Source of the DNA: Lysobacteraceae bacterium
GTDB taxonomy: Bacteria; Pseudomonadota; Gammaproteobacteria; Xanthomonadales; Xanthomonadaceae
Direction: 5' to 3'
DNA length: 50,320 nucleotides
Assembly: GCA_031263725.1 (NCBI GenBank)
Contig: JAISFF010000078.1
Span: 1-50,320, forward strand
How positions within the stretch are numbered: the first letter of the stretch is position 1; the number at the start of each line of letters is the position of its first letter. The notes under the pieces are model-generated. The model worked only from the letters and a program-made list of their open reading frames with translations, had not been told where the DNA came from and did not search any database. Positions 25,502 to 39,403 of the stretch are shown one piece after another. The position numbers were made by a program, and so were the translations under genes.

Positions 25502-25759
25502 TCAGCCGCGAGGCGCGTCGGCGCCCTGTGCGAAGGTCACCTGGTAACCGCGTTTGATCGTACTGTCGCGGGCTTTCTCGAAGGCGGTCGTCGCTTCTTC
25601 CTGCAGCAGATACTGTTCGCGACGGAGCTGGCTGCGCCCGCCGATCATGCCGCTTTCGCGCAACAACTCCCAGCCGCCGAACAGATCCGGCTGCAGGATC
25701 AGTCGCACATACCGGGGCGGCTCGTTGGCATTGGGAATCTGCTGAAGGAAGACGCGCAT
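25502..25759 (-). CDS. WGR-domain protein
   Basis: The 85-residue protein consists almost wholly of one WGR domain: RYVRLILQPDLFGGWELLRESGMIGGRSQLRREQYLLQEEATTAFEKARDSTIKRGY in outline, with W-x-L-x-R-x-x-G spacing and the final KRGYQ. WGR domains occur in PARPs and in small bacterial proteins and are thought to bind nucleic acid; the role of the stand-alone form is unknown. It lies between hemE and aroB on the same strand. Confidence 0.85.
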   Translation of the reverse strand: MRVFLQQIPNANEPPRYVRLILQPDLFGGWELLRESGMIGGRSQLRREQYLLQEEATTAFEKARDSTIKRGYQVTFAQGADAPRG

Positions 25760-25821
25760 GCGGGGATTCTAGCCGATGGGCATGGAGAACCGGGCAGGCT
25801 CCGCAACGGAGGCGGGATCCG

Positions 25822-26937
25822 CTACGGGATCGAGGACTCCAGCAATGCCAGCACGGCGGCTTCATCCACATCACCAACCACGCGCGCCTGTCCGATGCCC
25901 GCCCAGAGGATCAGGCGCAGGCGTCCGGCGATGTTTTTCTTGTCCAGGCGCATGCGCGCGAGCAGCGCCCCGGCGTTCAGGCCGGCCGGCAGCCCGGTCG
26001 GCAGGCCGCTGTCGTCCAGCAGTTTCCGCAATCGCTGGGCATCCGCGTCGCCGGCGAGGCCCAGTCTCGCGGACAGCTTCGCCGCCAGCACCATGCCGAC
26101 CGCGATGGCTTCGCCGTGATTGAAGGCCTGTCCGGAATGGCTGGCATAGCCCTGTTCGGCTTCGATGGCATGACCGAAGGTATGACCGAAATTCAGCAGT
26201 GCGCGCTCGCCGCGCTCGAACGGATCGAGTTCGACGATCTGCGCCTTGTGTTCGCAACTGCGGGCAATGGCGTGACTCAGCGTTGGGTCGTCCTTTCCCA
26301 GCAGTGCGGCGCGGTTGACTTCCAGCCACTCGAAGAATCCGGGGTCGCGGATCGCGCCGTATTTGATGACTTCGGCCAGGCCCGCGCGCAGCTCGCGCGG
26401 CGGCAGCGTGCGCAACGCTGTCGTATCGGCGAATACCGCTGTCGGCGGGTGGAACGCGCCGACCAGATTCTTGCCTTGCGGAATGTCCACCGCAGTCTTG
26501 CCGCCGACCGAGGAGTCGACCATGGCCAGCAGCGAAGTCGGTAATTGCACGCAGTCCACGCCGCGCATCCAGCAGGCTGCGGCAAAGCCGGCCAGGTCGC
26601 CGACCACGCCGCCGCCGAGCGCGAATACGCAGGCATCGCGCGTGGCGCCCAACGCTGCCAGCGCATCGACGGTCTGTTCGAAATGAACCAGCGTCTTGGA
26701 GGCCTCGCCGGCGGGAATGACATGCGTGGCCAGCTTCAGATCGGGACGCGCCTGCGCCAAGGCATCGTGCAGCGCGGTCGCATACAGCGGCGCGACATGG
26801 CTGTCGCTGACGATCAGGGCATGGCGACCGCGGATCGAACCGCTCAGCGCGCCCGTGTCGGCCAGCGTGTCGGCACCGATGGTGATGCGATAGGGGTGGG
26901 GTTCGCCGATTTCGACGACACGCGGGGACGAGGTCAT
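25822..26937 (-). CDS. aroB: 3-dehydroquinate synthase (AroB)
   Basis: AroB cyclises DAHP to 3-dehydroquinate, the second step of the shikimate pathway, using NAD and zinc. The 371-residue chain shows the NAD loop [43 protein letters not shown] with the zinc Glu, and the zinc His motifs [11 protein letters not shown] and [10 protein letters not shown]. The ATG at 26937 overlaps the aroK stop (ATGA), so the two are coupled. Codons upstream in the same frame belong to aroK's other frame. Confidence 0.98.
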   Translation of the reverse strand: MTSSPRVVEIGEPHPYRITIGADTLADTGALSGSIRGRHALIVSDSHVAPLYATALHDALAQARPDLKLATHVIPAGEASKTLVHFEQTVDALAALGATRDACVFALGGGVVGDLAGFAAACWMRGVDCVQLPTSLLAMVDSSVGGKTAVDIPQGKNLVGAFHPPTAVFADTTALRTLPPRELRAGLAEVIKYGAIRDPGFFEWLEVNRAALLGKDDPTLSHAIARSCEHKAQIVELDPFERGERALLNFGHTFGHAIEAEQGYASHSGQAFNHGEAIAVGMVLAAKLSARLGLAGDADAQRLRKLLDDSGLPTGLPAGLNAGALLARMRLDKKNIAGRLRLILWAGIGQARVVGDVDEAAVLALLESSIP

Positions 26938-27476
26938 GATGTGGTCCGGTTGCATTGCCAGTGTCGATTGAGCCGGGTGCCGAGCCGCAGGCAGACATCG
27001 GCGGTACTGAGGTGGTTGGTATCGAAGCACAGATCGGCCACTTCCCGGTACAAAGGCTCGCGCACCGCCGCCAGTTCGGTCAGCGTGCGGCAAGGGTCCG
27101 TCGTCTGCAGCAGCGGCCGGTTGGGGTCCTGGCCGATGCGCTGCAGCTGGACATCGGGAGCCACCTGCAAATACACCACGAAACTGCGTTCACGCATCTG
27201 TCGCCGATTGTCTTCGCGCAGTACCGTGCCGCCGCCGGCGGAGACCAGCAGGCCTTCCCCAGCCAGCAGTTCTTCCAGCGCGGCGCGCTCGTACTCGCGG
27301 AAACCGCGCTCGCCGGCGCGGGCGAATATCTCGGGAATGCTGGCGCCGACACGTTCGACGATGAAATGATCGGCATCGACATGGGTCAATCCGAGTCTGC
27401 CTGCCAGACGGCGTCCGACCGCGCTTTTGCCCGACCCCATCGGGCCGACCAGTACCAGATTGGGGGCGGGATTCAT
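26934..27476 (-). CDS. aroK: Shikimate kinase (AroK)
   Basis: AroK phosphorylates shikimate at the 3-hydroxyl with ATP. The P-loop GPMGSGKS (residues 11-18, Lys17), the shikimate-binding DADHFI, RGFREYE and the SAGGGTVL motif are all present. A lid Arg/Pro segment (NRPLLQ) follows. The preferred start [11 protein letters not shown] at 27476 gives 180 residues; an in-frame ATG at 27494 adds six. It is coupled to aroB by a 4-base overlap, the usual aroKB arrangement. Confidence 0.97.
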   Translation of the reverse strand: MNPAPNLVLVGPMGSGKSAVGRRLAGRLGLTHVDADHFIVERVGASIPEIFARAGERGFREYERAALEELLAGEGLLVSAGGGTVLREDNRRQMRERSFVVYLQVAPDVQLQRIGQDPNRPLLQTTDPCRTLTELAAVREPLYREVADLCFDTNHLSTADVCLRLGTRLNRHWQCNRTTS

Positions 27477-27506
27477 AGGCGGCAATGCTAGCATCCGCGC
27501 GTTCGG

Positions 27507-28361
27507 TCAGTCATGCGCGGGTGGCGGTGAGCCGGTGCGCGCATGGGCCGAATGACTGATGATCCGGCGCTGCGAATCCAGGGCAAGGGTATGCCCGGCG
27601 ATGCCGGGCAGTTCGCGCAGCGCCTGTCGGCTGACACGCTCGAAATGCTGGACGAAGCGCTGCACCTGTGCCCGGGTCATCCCCGTCCGACCGGAGCGGG
27701 CCGCCTGGAGGGCCTGCTCCTGTTGCCAGCGCCAGTCGGTCACGATGTCGAAACCGGGAGGTTGCAGAAACCACAGGATATCCAGGCGTGCCCAGACTGC
27801 GGGATAGGCGTGCGCCAAAGCCTCGTTGCACCAATGGCGCCACTGGCCGCCGGCGTCTTCCCGGCGCTCCAGCGCATTGATCGGAGCCAACAACTCGTGC
27901 TCCGGTTGCGGCGGGGTTTGCAGGAACCAGCCTTCGAACACCAGCAGATCCAGCGGTCTGTCCAGGCTGGTCCAATCGGCGCGGGGGAGGCGGTCATCGG
28001 CGAGTTTGTCGAACCTGGGCAGGGATGGGCGTTCGCCATTGCGCACCGCATCCAGGGTGTCCAGCATCAGGGGCAGGTCGTGGGTTCCGGGCGGACCCCG
28101 CGTCGCCAGCAATGGATGCACCGTTCGCGCCAGGTCCCGGCGCCGTGCGCGCGGCAGGTAGAAATCATCGATCGATAACGCGGCCGCATGCAGGCTGTGC
28201 GTTGTGGCTGCCGCGACGATCTGCGCCGCCAGGGTGGATTTGCCGCTGCCCTGCAGGCCGCTGATCGCCAGGATCGGAACGCGCGCCGGTATCGATAGCA
28301 CGCTATCCAGCGCGGCCTGGGTCCAGATATCGACGAAGCCGTTGTACGTCTGCACGCTCAT
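27507..28361 (-). CDS. P-loop kinase, D-glycerate 3-kinase-like
   Basis: The 284-residue protein has a Walker A motif GLQGSGKST (residues 35-43, Lys41), the uridine kinase-like segment [13 protein letters not shown], a FEGWFL strand resembling the Walker B/acidic region, and a C-terminal part rich in Trp and Gln. These match the plant/yeast GLYK-like kinases that phosphorylate D-glycerate at C3; the substrate in bacteria is inferred. ATG 28361 (MSVQTYNGF) is preferred; the frame is open to 28415. It lies just upstream of aroK and divergent from pdxH. Confidence 0.82.
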   Translation of the reverse strand: MSVQTYNGFVDIWTQAALDSVLSIPARVPILAISGLQGSGKSTLAAQIVAAATTHSLHAAALSIDDFYLPRARRRDLARTVHPLLATRGPPGTHDLPLMLDTLDAVRNGERPSLPRFDKLADDRLPRADWTSLDRPLDLLVFEGWFLQTPPQPEHELLAPINALERREDAGGQWRHWCNEALAHAYPAVWARLDILWFLQPPGFDIVTDWRWQQEQALQAARSGRTGMTRAQVQRFVQHFERVSRQALRELPGIAGHTLALDSQRRIISHSAHARTGSPPPAHD

Positions 28362-28414
28362 GCGGCGACAATAGCGCGAATCCACCCATTGCGATGACAG
28401 CGGGAGATTCCCCA

Positions 28415-29020
28415 ATGACTGATCTGTATGGCGAGGCGCTGGCGACGTTTGCCGATTTGTTCGAGGAGGCCGGCAACAGCCGCGAGCCGGAAGCCAATGC
28501 GATGATCGTTTCCACGGCGACGGCCGCTGGCGTGCCTTCCTCGCGCGCCGTGCTGATGAAATCGTTCGATCGGCGCGGGTTCGTTTTCTACACCCATTTC
28601 ACCAGCAGGAAAGGGCGGGAAATGTTGGAGAATCCGCGCGCGGCTTTGCTGTTCCTGTGGCGCAGCCTGCGCGAAGCGGGCATCCAGGTGCGTATCGAGG
28701 GGCGCGTCGAACAGGTCGAGGCGCAAGAAGCCGATGCGTACTTCGCCAGCCGGCCCAGGGCCAGCCAGATCGGCGCCTGGGCGTCGCGGCAGTCGCTGGA
28801 GCTGGATTCGCGTGCGAGCTTCGAGCGGCATCTGGAAGAGCTCGATGCGGAGTACAGCGGACGCGATGTGCCGCGTCCTCCCACCTGGGGCGGGTTGCGG
28901 GTGGTGCCGTTTGCTTTCGAGTTCTGGTACGGCGCACGGTTCCGCCTGCACGAGCGCTGGCGCTACGAGCAGTCGCCGGATGGCGATGGCGGCTGGAAGA
29001 AGTGGATGCTTTATCCCTAG
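28415..29020 (+). CDS. pdxH: Pyridoxamine/pyridoxine 5'-phosphate oxidase (PdxH)
   Basis: PdxH is the FMN enzyme that oxidises PNP and PMP to pyridoxal 5'-phosphate, the last step of B6 synthesis. The family markers are present: [21 protein letters not shown] for the FMN site, [39 protein letters not shown], and the C-terminal signature [14 protein letters not shown] with W..KWMLYP at the end. ATG 28415 with GGGAGA at 28402-28407 gives 201 residues; an ATG at 28394 would add seven. It is single, divergent from the kinase gene and convergent with a DUF4426 gene 15 bases away. Confidence 0.97.
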   Translation: MTDLYGEALATFADLFEEAGNSREPEANAMIVSTATAAGVPSSRAVLMKSFDRRGFVFYTHFTSRKGREMLENPRAALLFLWRSLREAGIQVRIEGRVEQVEAQEADAYFASRPRASQIGAWASRQSLELDSRASFERHLEELDAEYSGRDVPRPPTWGGLRVVPFAFEFWYGARFRLHERWRYEQSPDGDGGWKKWMLYP

Positions 29021-29034
29021 AGCGTCCGCCTGGC

Positions 29035-29487
29035 TCAATAGTTGCGCTGGAACTGAATGTTGTGGTCCTGGCCGTTCGCATGGACAGTGATGTCGAAGCG
29101 GAAAGTGTCGCGCGGATGGGGGCGGAACGTGGCGATGTAGTCCACATAGTCGCCCGTCCTGACCGGACGCAGATCCAGATGCTGCGCACGCTCGTCCAGG
29201 TCCCGCACGATCGCCTTGACCGAGCCTTCGATCGGCTGTTCCTCGCCGCTATCGGTTTTTCGCAGTGCCACCACGAGCAGGCCGGAGTCGGCGTTGCGCT
29301 CGACCTCGTAGTGGCGCGCGGTTTCCTCGTTCAGGGACAGAGTGGGGATCGCACTGTACCGGACCCGCAGATTGCCGAAGTCGGAGTGCGCGGGCTGGTC
29401 CGCGATGAATTCCGCGGTTCGGGGCGTTTCCTGGCCGGAGCAGGCCGCCAGGGCAAGTAACAGCGGGACAAAGGCAAATCGTTTCAT
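29035..29487 (-). CDS. DUF4426-family lipoprotein
   Basis: The 150-residue protein has a lipoprotein signal MKRFAFVPLLLALAAC with lipobox LAAC (Cys16), so it should be lipid-anchored. The body matches the DUF4426 pattern: an early FGNLRVRYSAIPTLSL strand, RHYEVERNADSGLLVVAL in the middle, and a terminal FDITVHANG...IQFQRNY. DUF4426 proteins are envelope proteins of unknown function. It faces pdxH, and 150 bases without features separate it from yggS upstream. Confidence 0.85.
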   Translation of the reverse strand: MKRFAFVPLLLALAACSGQETPRTAEFIADQPAHSDFGNLRVRYSAIPTLSLNEETARHYEVERNADSGLLVVALRKTDSGEEQPIEGSVKAIVRDLDERAQHLDLRPVRTGDYVDYIATFRPHPRDTFRFDITVHANGQDHNIQFQRNY

Positions 29488-29639
29488 GGTCGCTTACCGG
29501 GGGCAGGGTGAAGGGCGTCGGTCAATATCGGCATGCGGGCGGCGATGCTTTCCGGCGCGGAGGTCGTCCCGCAGTGTAATGCGGAAACGGACGAGTGACG
29601 GCCGATCCTGCTGGATGCGGTCTGGTGAAGGATGGTGTC

Positions 29640-30314
29640 TCACTCGCCCGGGGCGGGGCGCGCGCCGAACAGCGCGGTGCCGATGCGGACCATGGTGGCC
29701 CCTTCGGCGATCGCCAAGGCGAAGTCCTCGCTCATGCCCATCGACAGGGTGTCGATCCGTGGATGGCTCCGATGCAGTGCGTCGAACAGGGATTTCATCC
29801 GCTGAAAAGCCTCGCGCCTGTGCGCCATGTCCGGGTGCGGTGCCGGAATCGCCATCAGGCCGCGCAATCGCAATGCCGGTTCGGTCGCGATCTGCCGGGC
29901 CAGTTCGGCGGCCTGTTTCGGTGGACAGCCGTGTTTGCTGGCTTCCGCGTCGATATTGACCTGGATCAGGACGTTGAGCGGTGGTTGCGCCGGTTCGCGA
30001 TGGCGCGCCAGCTCGGTCACCAGTTTGGGGCGATCGACCGTCTGTATCCAGTCGAAGGAGCGGGCGGCCAGTCCGGCCTTGTTCGATTGCAGGTGCCCGA
30101 TCAGGTGCCACTCCAGGTCCAGCGCGGCCAGGGCCTCGCGTTTGGCGATGGCTTCCTGCACATAGTTTTCTCCGAAAGCGTGCTGTCCCTGTGCCGCCAA
30201 TGCGGCAACCGCATCGGCGCTTTGCCGCTTGGAGACGGCCAGCAGACGGGCTTCGGGATGTCCTGGAACACCGGCTTCGCGAATCTGTTCAAGTATCTGT
30301 ATCAATGAGGTCAT
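29640..30314 (-). CDS. YggS-family pyridoxal phosphate homeostasis protein (PLPBP)
   Basis: This single-domain, alanine-racemase-like PLP protein (224 residues) has its Schiff-base Lys29 in LLAVSKRQ, GQHAFGENYVQEA, WHLIGHLQSNKA, LIQVNIDAEASKHGC and a C-terminal LSMGMSEDFALAIAEGATMVRIGTALFG. The family buffers free PLP and affects amino-acid metabolism rather than catalysing a known reaction. It is divergent from pilT, the typical gene order in gammaproteobacteria. Confidence 0.95.
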   Translation of the reverse strand: MTSLIQILEQIREAGVPGHPEARLLAVSKRQSADAVAALAAQGQHAFGENYVQEAIAKREALAALDLEWHLIGHLQSNKAGLAARSFDWIQTVDRPKLVTELARHREPAQPPLNVLIQVNIDAEASKHGCPPKQAAELARQIATEPALRLRGLMAIPAPHPDMAHRREAFQRMKSLFDALHRSHPRIDTLSMGMSEDFALAIAEGATMVRIGTALFGARPAPGE

Positions 30315-30365
30315 CTAATTTGTTTGTAACGATCGAGGGGGCAAAGTAAGCTGATGCAATGGGGC

Positions 30366-30406
30366 TATACTTCCCCAGGGGAAAAGGACCGAAACTGTTT
30401 CGGCCC
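30366..30406 (+). promoter_or_regulatory. pilT leader: -10-like box followed by two inverted repeats
   Basis: TATACT at 30366-30371 resembles a -10 box, without a good -35 (30343-30348 reads AAAGTA). It is followed by TTCCCCAGGGGAA (30371-30383) and by CCGAAACTGTTTCGG (30389-30403), two adjacent perfect palindromes. They could be operators or a leader hairpin. Confidence 0.35.
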
Positions 30407-30438
30407 GTCATTGTATTCATTAGCGTAGGGTAATCTCG

Positions 30439-31476
30439 ATGGATATCGCCGAATTACTGGCATTTTCGGTTAAGAACAAAGCATCCGACCTGCATCTTTC
30501 GGCGGGGCTGCCGCCCATGATCCGTGTCGACGGCGATGTCCGCCGGATCAATATCCCCGCGCTCGACCACAAGCAGGTGCACGCACTGATCTACGACATC
30601 ATGTCGGACAAGCAGCGGCGCGATTATGAGGAATTCATGGAGACGGACTTCTCCTTCGAGATTCCCAATCTGGCGCGTTTCCGCGTCAATGCCTTCAACC
30701 AGAACCGCGGCGCGGGTGCGGTGTTCCGTACCATTCCGGCCGAAGTGCTGACGCTGGAGGATCTGAACTGTCCGCCGACCTTCCGCGAGATCATCGATCA
30801 GCCGCAGGGCCTGATCCTGGTCACCGGTCCGACCGGCTCGGGCAAGTCCACCACGCTGGCGGCGATGGTCGATTATGTGAACAGGAAGGAATATGCGCAT
30901 ATCCTCACCATCGAGGACCCGATCGAATTCGTGCATACCTCGCAAAAGTGCCTGGTCAACCAGCGCGAAGTGCACCGTGACACGCCGGGCTTCAACGAGG
31001 CGTTGCGTTCGGCGCTGCGCGAAGACCCGGACTACATCCTGGTCGGCGAGTTGCGCGATCTGGAAACCATCCGTCTGGCGCTGACCGCGGCGGAAACCGG
31101 ACACCTGGTGTTCGGCACGCTGCATACCAGTTCGGCCGCCAAGACCATCGACCGCATCATCGACGTGTTCCCGGCGGGCGAGAAGGCGATGGTGCGCTCG
31201 ATGCTGTCCGAGTCGCTGCGCGCGGTGATCTCGCAGGCGCTGCTGAAGAAGATCGGCGGCGGACGCACGGCGGCGTGGGAGATCATGATCGGTACTCCGG
31301 CGATCCGGAACCTGATCCGCGAGGACAAGGTGGCGCAGATGTACTCGTCGATCCAGACCGGCCAGCAGTACGGCATGATGACACTCGACCAGTATCTGCA
31401 GGAACTGGTCAAACGCAGCCTCGTTACCAGGCAGGCTGCGCGCGAGTACGCCAAGGAAAAGCGTCTGTTCGAATAA
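30439..31476 (+). CDS. pilT: Type IV pilus retraction ATPase PilT
   Basis: PilT is the hexameric secretion-ATPase-family motor that depolymerises pili and powers twitching. The 345-residue protein has an N-terminal PAS-like region, Walker A GPTGSGKST (Lys136), the Asp box TIEDPIEF, Walker B ILVGELRDLET and the His box TGHLVFGTLHT. The PilT-specific AIRNLIRE (about residue 289-296) needed for retraction is present. The start ATG is at 30439, preceded by GTAGGGTAA. It is followed by pilU after 81 bases, the usual pair, and works with the minor pilins encoded at 6576-13729. Confidence 0.98.
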   Translation: MDIAELLAFSVKNKASDLHLSAGLPPMIRVDGDVRRINIPALDHKQVHALIYDIMSDKQRRDYEEFMETDFSFEIPNLARFRVNAFNQNRGAGAVFRTIPAEVLTLEDLNCPPTFREIIDQPQGLILVTGPTGSGKSTTLAAMVDYVNRKEYAHILTIEDPIEFVHTSQKCLVNQREVHRDTPGFNEALRSALREDPDYILVGELRDLETIRLALTAAETGHLVFGTLHTSSAAKTIDRIIDVFPAGEKAMVRSMLSESLRAVISQALLKKIGGGRTAAWEIMIGTPAIRNLIREDKVAQMYSSIQTGQQYGMMTLDQYLQELVKRSLVTRQAAREYAKEKRLFE

Positions 31477-31557
31477 ACCGGCCGCGGTGGCCGGGGAGGG
31501 ATATCGATCCACTCTCCCGCGGCGCGCGGTTCTTCTTCCGATGTTGGGAGTCAGGTC

Positions 31558-32688
31558 ATGAGTTCTATCGATTTCACTTCATATCTAAAGCTGGTGGCGC
31601 ATCAGAAGGCCTCCGATCTGTTCATCACCGCCGGCATGCCGCCGATGATGAAGGTCAACGGCAAGCTGACCAAGATCGTCCAGGTGCCGCTGACGTCGCA
31701 GCAGAGCCGCGATCTGGTCCTGAACGTGATGACCCCCGGCCAGCGCGAGGAGTTCGAGAAGACCCACGAATGCAATTTCGCCATCGGCGTGGCCGGCGTG
31801 GGACGCTTCCGCGTCAGCGCGTTCTACCAGCGCAACCAGGTCGGCATGGTGCTGCGCCGGATCGAAAGCCGGATTCCCACCATCGACGAGCTGGGCCTGC
31901 CGCCGATCATCAAGACGCTGTCGATGACCAAGCGCGGCATCATCCTGTTCGTCGGCGCGACCGGCACCGGTAAATCGACCTCGCTGGCGGCGATGCTCGG
32001 TTATCGCAACCAGAATTCCACCGGACACATCATCACCATCGAAGATCCGATCGAGTTCGTGCACAAGCACGACGGCTGCATCATCACCCAGCGCGAGGTC
32101 GGCATCGATACCGACAGTTGGGAGAATGCGCTGAAGAACACGCTGCGGCAGGCGCCGGACGTGATCATGATCGGCGAGGTGCGTACCCGCGAAGGCATGG
32201 ACCATGCGATCGCCTTCGCCGAAACCGGCCACCTGGTGCTGTGCACGCTGCATGCCAACAACGCGAACCAGGCCATGGACCGGATCATCAACTTCTTCCC
32301 GGAAGATCGCCGCAATCAGTTGCTGATGGACCTGTCGCTGAATATCAAGGCCGTGGTCGCGCAGCAGCTGATTTCCGCGCTGGACGGCAAGAGCCGTCGC
32401 GCCGCGCTGGAAATCATGTTGGGTACGCCGCTGATCCAGGACTACATCCGCGAGGGCGAGATCCACAAGCTCAAGGAAGTCATGAAGGAGTCCACCAACC
32501 AGGGCATGCGGACCTTCGACCAGAGCCTGTTCGAGCTGTATCAGGCGGGCGATATCAGTTATGAGGATGCGTTGCGCTATGCCGACTCGGCCAACGAGGT
32601 CCGGTTGCGCATCAAACTGTCCCAGGGCGGCGACGCCAGGACGCTGGCGCAGGGACTGGACGGCGTCGAAGTCGCCGAGGTGCGCTGA
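31558..32688 (+). CDS. pilU: PilT-dependent retraction ATPase PilU
   Basis: PilU is the accessory retraction motor that helps PilT against load. The 376-residue protein has Walker A GATGTGKST (Lys139), ITIEDPIEFVHKH, VIMIGEVRTREGM and TGHLVLCTLHANN. The C-terminal PLIQDYIREGE replaces PilT's AIRNLIRED, which distinguishes PilU. The N-terminus MSSIDFTSYLKLVAHQ is typical. It is the last gene before a convergent pair and is probably co-transcribed with pilT. Confidence 0.97.
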   Translation: MSSIDFTSYLKLVAHQKASDLFITAGMPPMMKVNGKLTKIVQVPLTSQQSRDLVLNVMTPGQREEFEKTHECNFAIGVAGVGRFRVSAFYQRNQVGMVLRRIESRIPTIDELGLPPIIKTLSMTKRGIILFVGATGTGKSTSLAAMLGYRNQNSTGHIITIEDPIEFVHKHDGCIITQREVGIDTDSWENALKNTLRQAPDVIMIGEVRTREGMDHAIAFAETGHLVLCTLHANNANQAMDRIINFFPEDRRNQLLMDLSLNIKAVVAQQLISALDGKSRRAALEIMLGTPLIQDYIREGEIHKLKEVMKESTNQGMRTFDQSLFELYQAGDISYEDALRYADSANEVRLRIKLSQGGDARTLAQGLDGVEVAEVR

Positions 32689-32698
32689 GAATTGGAAT

Positions 32699-32727
32699 GC
32701 GGAAGGGGCCATGCCGGCCCTTTCCGC
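32699..32727. terminator. Hairpin between pilU and the thioesterase gene
   Basis: GCGGAAGGGGCC (32699-32710) pairs with GGCCCTTTCCGC (32716-32727), a 12-base stem with one G-T mismatch and a 5-base loop. It separates two converging genes, but neither side has a T tract, so it may act with Rho or only stabilise RNA ends. Confidence 0.5.
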
Positions 32728-32748
32728 GGACAAGCAATACGGATTCGC

Positions 32749-33167
32749 TCAGCAACCCAGACAAGCGACGCGGACAGGTTCCGGCAACGGTACGCTCTTG
32801 CCGGTCTTGGCGTTCACCCACACCATGACCACATGGCCATCGCAATACAGCACGCTCTCGTCCTTGCCGGACACGATGCGATGGCTGATGGTGATGCTGC
32901 TGTTGCCCAACTGATCCACGAACAGCTCGATCAGTGCTTCGCTTGGCCACTCGATCGGCCGCCGGTAGTTCAGTGTGGAAGCCGCCATCACCGGCAGGTC
33001 CGCGCTCTTGATGTCGATTTCCGGGATTCCCGCCAGCCAGCGTACGCGCGCTTCCTCCAGATAGCCGAGGTAGCGGGTGTTGTTGACGTGGCCGAAGGCG
33101 TCCATGTCGCCCCAGCGGACGGAAATGGAAAAGCGGAACAGGGTGTTCCTGGCGGTGGCGGATTCGA

Positions 33168-33171
<4 letters not shown>
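32749..33171 (-). CDS. 4HBT-family acyl-CoA thioesterase
   Basis: The 140-residue hotdog-fold protein has the motif [25 protein letters not shown] at residues 18-43; Asp24 is the likely catalytic residue, followed by the HVNN turn. It resembles YbgC/4-hydroxybenzoyl-CoA-type thioesterases that hydrolyse short acyl-CoAs; the real substrate is unknown. ATG 33171 overlaps the uvrA stop (ATGA), so it is translationally coupled to uvrA, an odd partnership that probably reflects economy rather than function. Confidence 0.88.
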
Positions 33172-36077
<2,906 letters not shown>

Positions 36078-36296
36078 CGAAAAGGGTCCGGTTAGCGGGT
36101 ACTTGCGTACTGGGAGAGCCGAGGGGGCCGCCAAACTGCAATCGGTCACTGTAACCAGCCGCCGATTCCGGGGCAAATCCCGGCAACGGCGGAAATCCGG
36201 ATGGACGAAACGGCGGCCAATGCAACCGGATATAGGATCCATCGGCCCGATCTCAAATTCCGAGACCGGTTCCGCAGCGGGTGTTCTTCCGGGTAT

Positions 36297-36326
36297 TTGA
36301 CCCTAAACCATTGTCAGGATTACAAT
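36297..36326 (+). promoter_or_regulatory. Predicted promoter of rplU-rpmA
   Basis: TTGACC (36297-36302), an 18-base spacer, and TACAAT (36321-36326). Transcription would start near 36333, giving a leader of about 56 bases before rplU. The rest of the 311-base uvrA-rplU gap contains no gene. Confidence 0.65.
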
Positions 36327-36388
36327 TCCGCTTCTGTCCGCCCCGGTGGCGGGCAGCGACCACAATAACTACAGAGGAAGCTTGGTCA

Positions 36389-36697
36389 ATGTACGCAGTT
36401 CTGGTAACCGGCGGTAAGCAATACCGCGTGATGCAGGGCGAGACCCTGCGCGTCGAGAAGCTCGAGGCCGAAGAAGGCAGCGAGATCAGGTTCGACGACA
36501 TCCTGCTCCTGGGCGATGGCGATGGCATCAAGGTCGGCGACGCGCTCAAGGGCGCCAGCGTGACCGCCAAGGTTGTCGGCCACGGCCGCAGCGAAAAGGT
36601 CCGCATCATCAAGTTCCGCCGCCGCAAGCACCACATGAAGCATCGTGGTCATCGGCAGTACTACACCGAAATCGAAATCACCGGCATCGCCGGCTAA
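36389..36697 (+). CDS. rplU: 50S ribosomal protein L21
   Basis: L21 binds 23S rRNA and is near the L20 site. The 102-residue protein starts [18 protein letters not shown] and has [20 protein letters not shown] and the basic end [21 protein letters not shown] followed by a Glu-rich tail, all typical. AGAGGAAG at 36372-36379 is the ribosome binding site; upstream codons to 36281 do not match the family. rpmA follows after 18 bases. Confidence 0.98.
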   Translation: MYAVLVTGGKQYRVMQGETLRVEKLEAEEGSEIRFDDILLLGDGDGIKVGDALKGASVTAKVVGHGRSEKVRIIKFRRRKHHMKHRGHRQYYTEIEITGIAG

Positions 36698-36715
36698 GTC
36701 ACAGGAGATTCCGTC

Positions 36716-36976
36716 ATGGCACATAAAAAGGGCGTAGGCTCCTCGCGCAATGGCCGCGATTCCAAGCCGAAGTATCTGGGCGTCAAGATCTACGGCGGCC
36801 AGGTCGTCGAAGCCGGCAACATCATCGTTCGTCAGCGTGGCACCCAGTTCCATCCGGGTTTGGGCGTCGGCCTGGGCCGCGATCACACGCTGTTCGCGCT
36901 GGTCGATGGCAAGGTCGAGTTCTCGGTCAAGGGACCGAAGAGCCGCCGCACGGTCAGCATCGTCGCCGACGCGTGA
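36716..36976 (+). CDS. rpmA: 50S ribosomal protein L27
   Basis: L27's N-terminus reaches the peptidyl-transferase centre. The 86-residue protein reads [20 protein letters not shown] followed by LGVKIYGGQ, typical in length and sequence. It carries [13 protein letters not shown] and VSIVADA at the end. CAGGAGA upstream is a good ribosome binding site. It is the second gene of the rplU operon, ended by an intrinsic terminator 45 bases downstream. Confidence 0.98.
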   Translation: MAHKKGVGSSRNGRDSKPKYLGVKIYGGQVVEAGNIIVRQRGTQFHPGLGVGLGRDHTLFALVDGKVEFSVKGPKSRRTVSIVADA

Positions 36977-37021
36977 AGCGAGAGCCGGATTTCCGGTTCT
37001 CCTTCCCCGATGGACATGAAG

Positions 37022-37048
37022 AGCCCCGCACTCGCGGGGCTTTTCTTT
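37022..37048 (+). terminator. Intrinsic terminator of rplU-rpmA
   Basis: AGCCCCGC (37022-37029), loop ACTC, GCGGGGCT (37034-37041) and TTTCTTTT. Classic Rho-independent structure. Confidence 0.9.
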
Positions 37049-38869
<1,821 letters not shown>

Positions 38870-38948
38870 GGCGCGCATGCCGGAGACACGCGGCGGCGGC
38901 CGGAGCCGGGGGGCCGGGCCGTCGCTGGCGGCCGTATCCCGGACAAGG

Positions 38949-38975
38949 AAAAACCCGGCAAAAGCCGGGTTTTTC
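38949..38975. terminator. Bidirectional intrinsic terminator between obgE and rpsT
   Basis: AAAAACCCGGC, loop AAAA, GCCGGGTTTTT (stem arms 38949-38959 and 38964-38974). A and T tracts on both sides serve both converging genes. Confidence 0.92.
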
Positions 38976-39017
38976 CACGCTCCCGGACAGGCCGGGAGCG
39001 ATGTGCGCAAGCGTCGA

Positions 39018-39290
39018 TCAGGCTGCGGTCTTCAGCGCCTTGATGCGAGCGGACAGGCGGCTCTTGTGGCGGGCCGCCTTGTTCTTGTGGATCAGGCCAC
39101 GGGCGCTGAAGCGGTCCAGCAGCGGCTGGGCAACGACGAAAGCGGCTTCGGCTGCGGCGACATCGTTGGCGTCCAGCGCCTTGACGACTTTCTTGACGGC
39201 GGTGCGCAACTGCGAACGCTGAGCGGAGTTGCGCGCATTGCGCACGATGGTCTGCTTGGCGCGCTTCTTGGCGGACTTGATATTGGCCAC
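39018..39290 (-). CDS. rpsT: 30S ribosomal protein S20
   Basis: This 90-residue highly basic, alpha-helical protein starts [18 protein letters not shown] with [20 protein letters not shown] near the C-terminus, the signature of S20, which binds 16S rRNA helices. It is divergent from murJ, the arrangement seen in many gammaproteobacteria. A ribosome binding site CAGGAA precedes ATG 39290. A well-formed promoter lies about 50 bases upstream. Confidence 0.98.
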   Translation of the reverse strand: MANIKSAKKRAKQTIVRNARNSAQRSQLRTAVKKVVKALDANDVAAAEAAFVVAQPLLDRFSARGLIHKNKAARHKSRLSARIKALKTAA

Positions 39291-39344
39291 GATGAGTTCC
39301 TGAAAGCGGTAAAAAGAATGAGGTTGCGGGAAACAAGACTGAAA

Positions 39345-39373
39345 AGTATGGACTATTCAGGTAGTTGCGTCAA
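39345..39373 (-). promoter_or_regulatory. Predicted promoter of rpsT
   Basis: On the minus strand TTGACG (39373-39368), a 17-base spacer and CATACT (39350-39345). The start site would be near 39338, giving a leader of about 48 bases. It lies within 60 bases of the murJ start on the other strand. Confidence 0.65.
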
Positions 39374-39403
39374 TATTTCGGGGCCGGTGGCGGAGCGGCG
39401 CGC

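Noticed and set aside
36091..36110. GTACTTGCGTAC repeat before uvrA as a LexA (SOS) box
   Set aside because: The spacing does not fit the Xanthomonas TTAG-N6-TACTA type box; only short GTAC repeats are shared.
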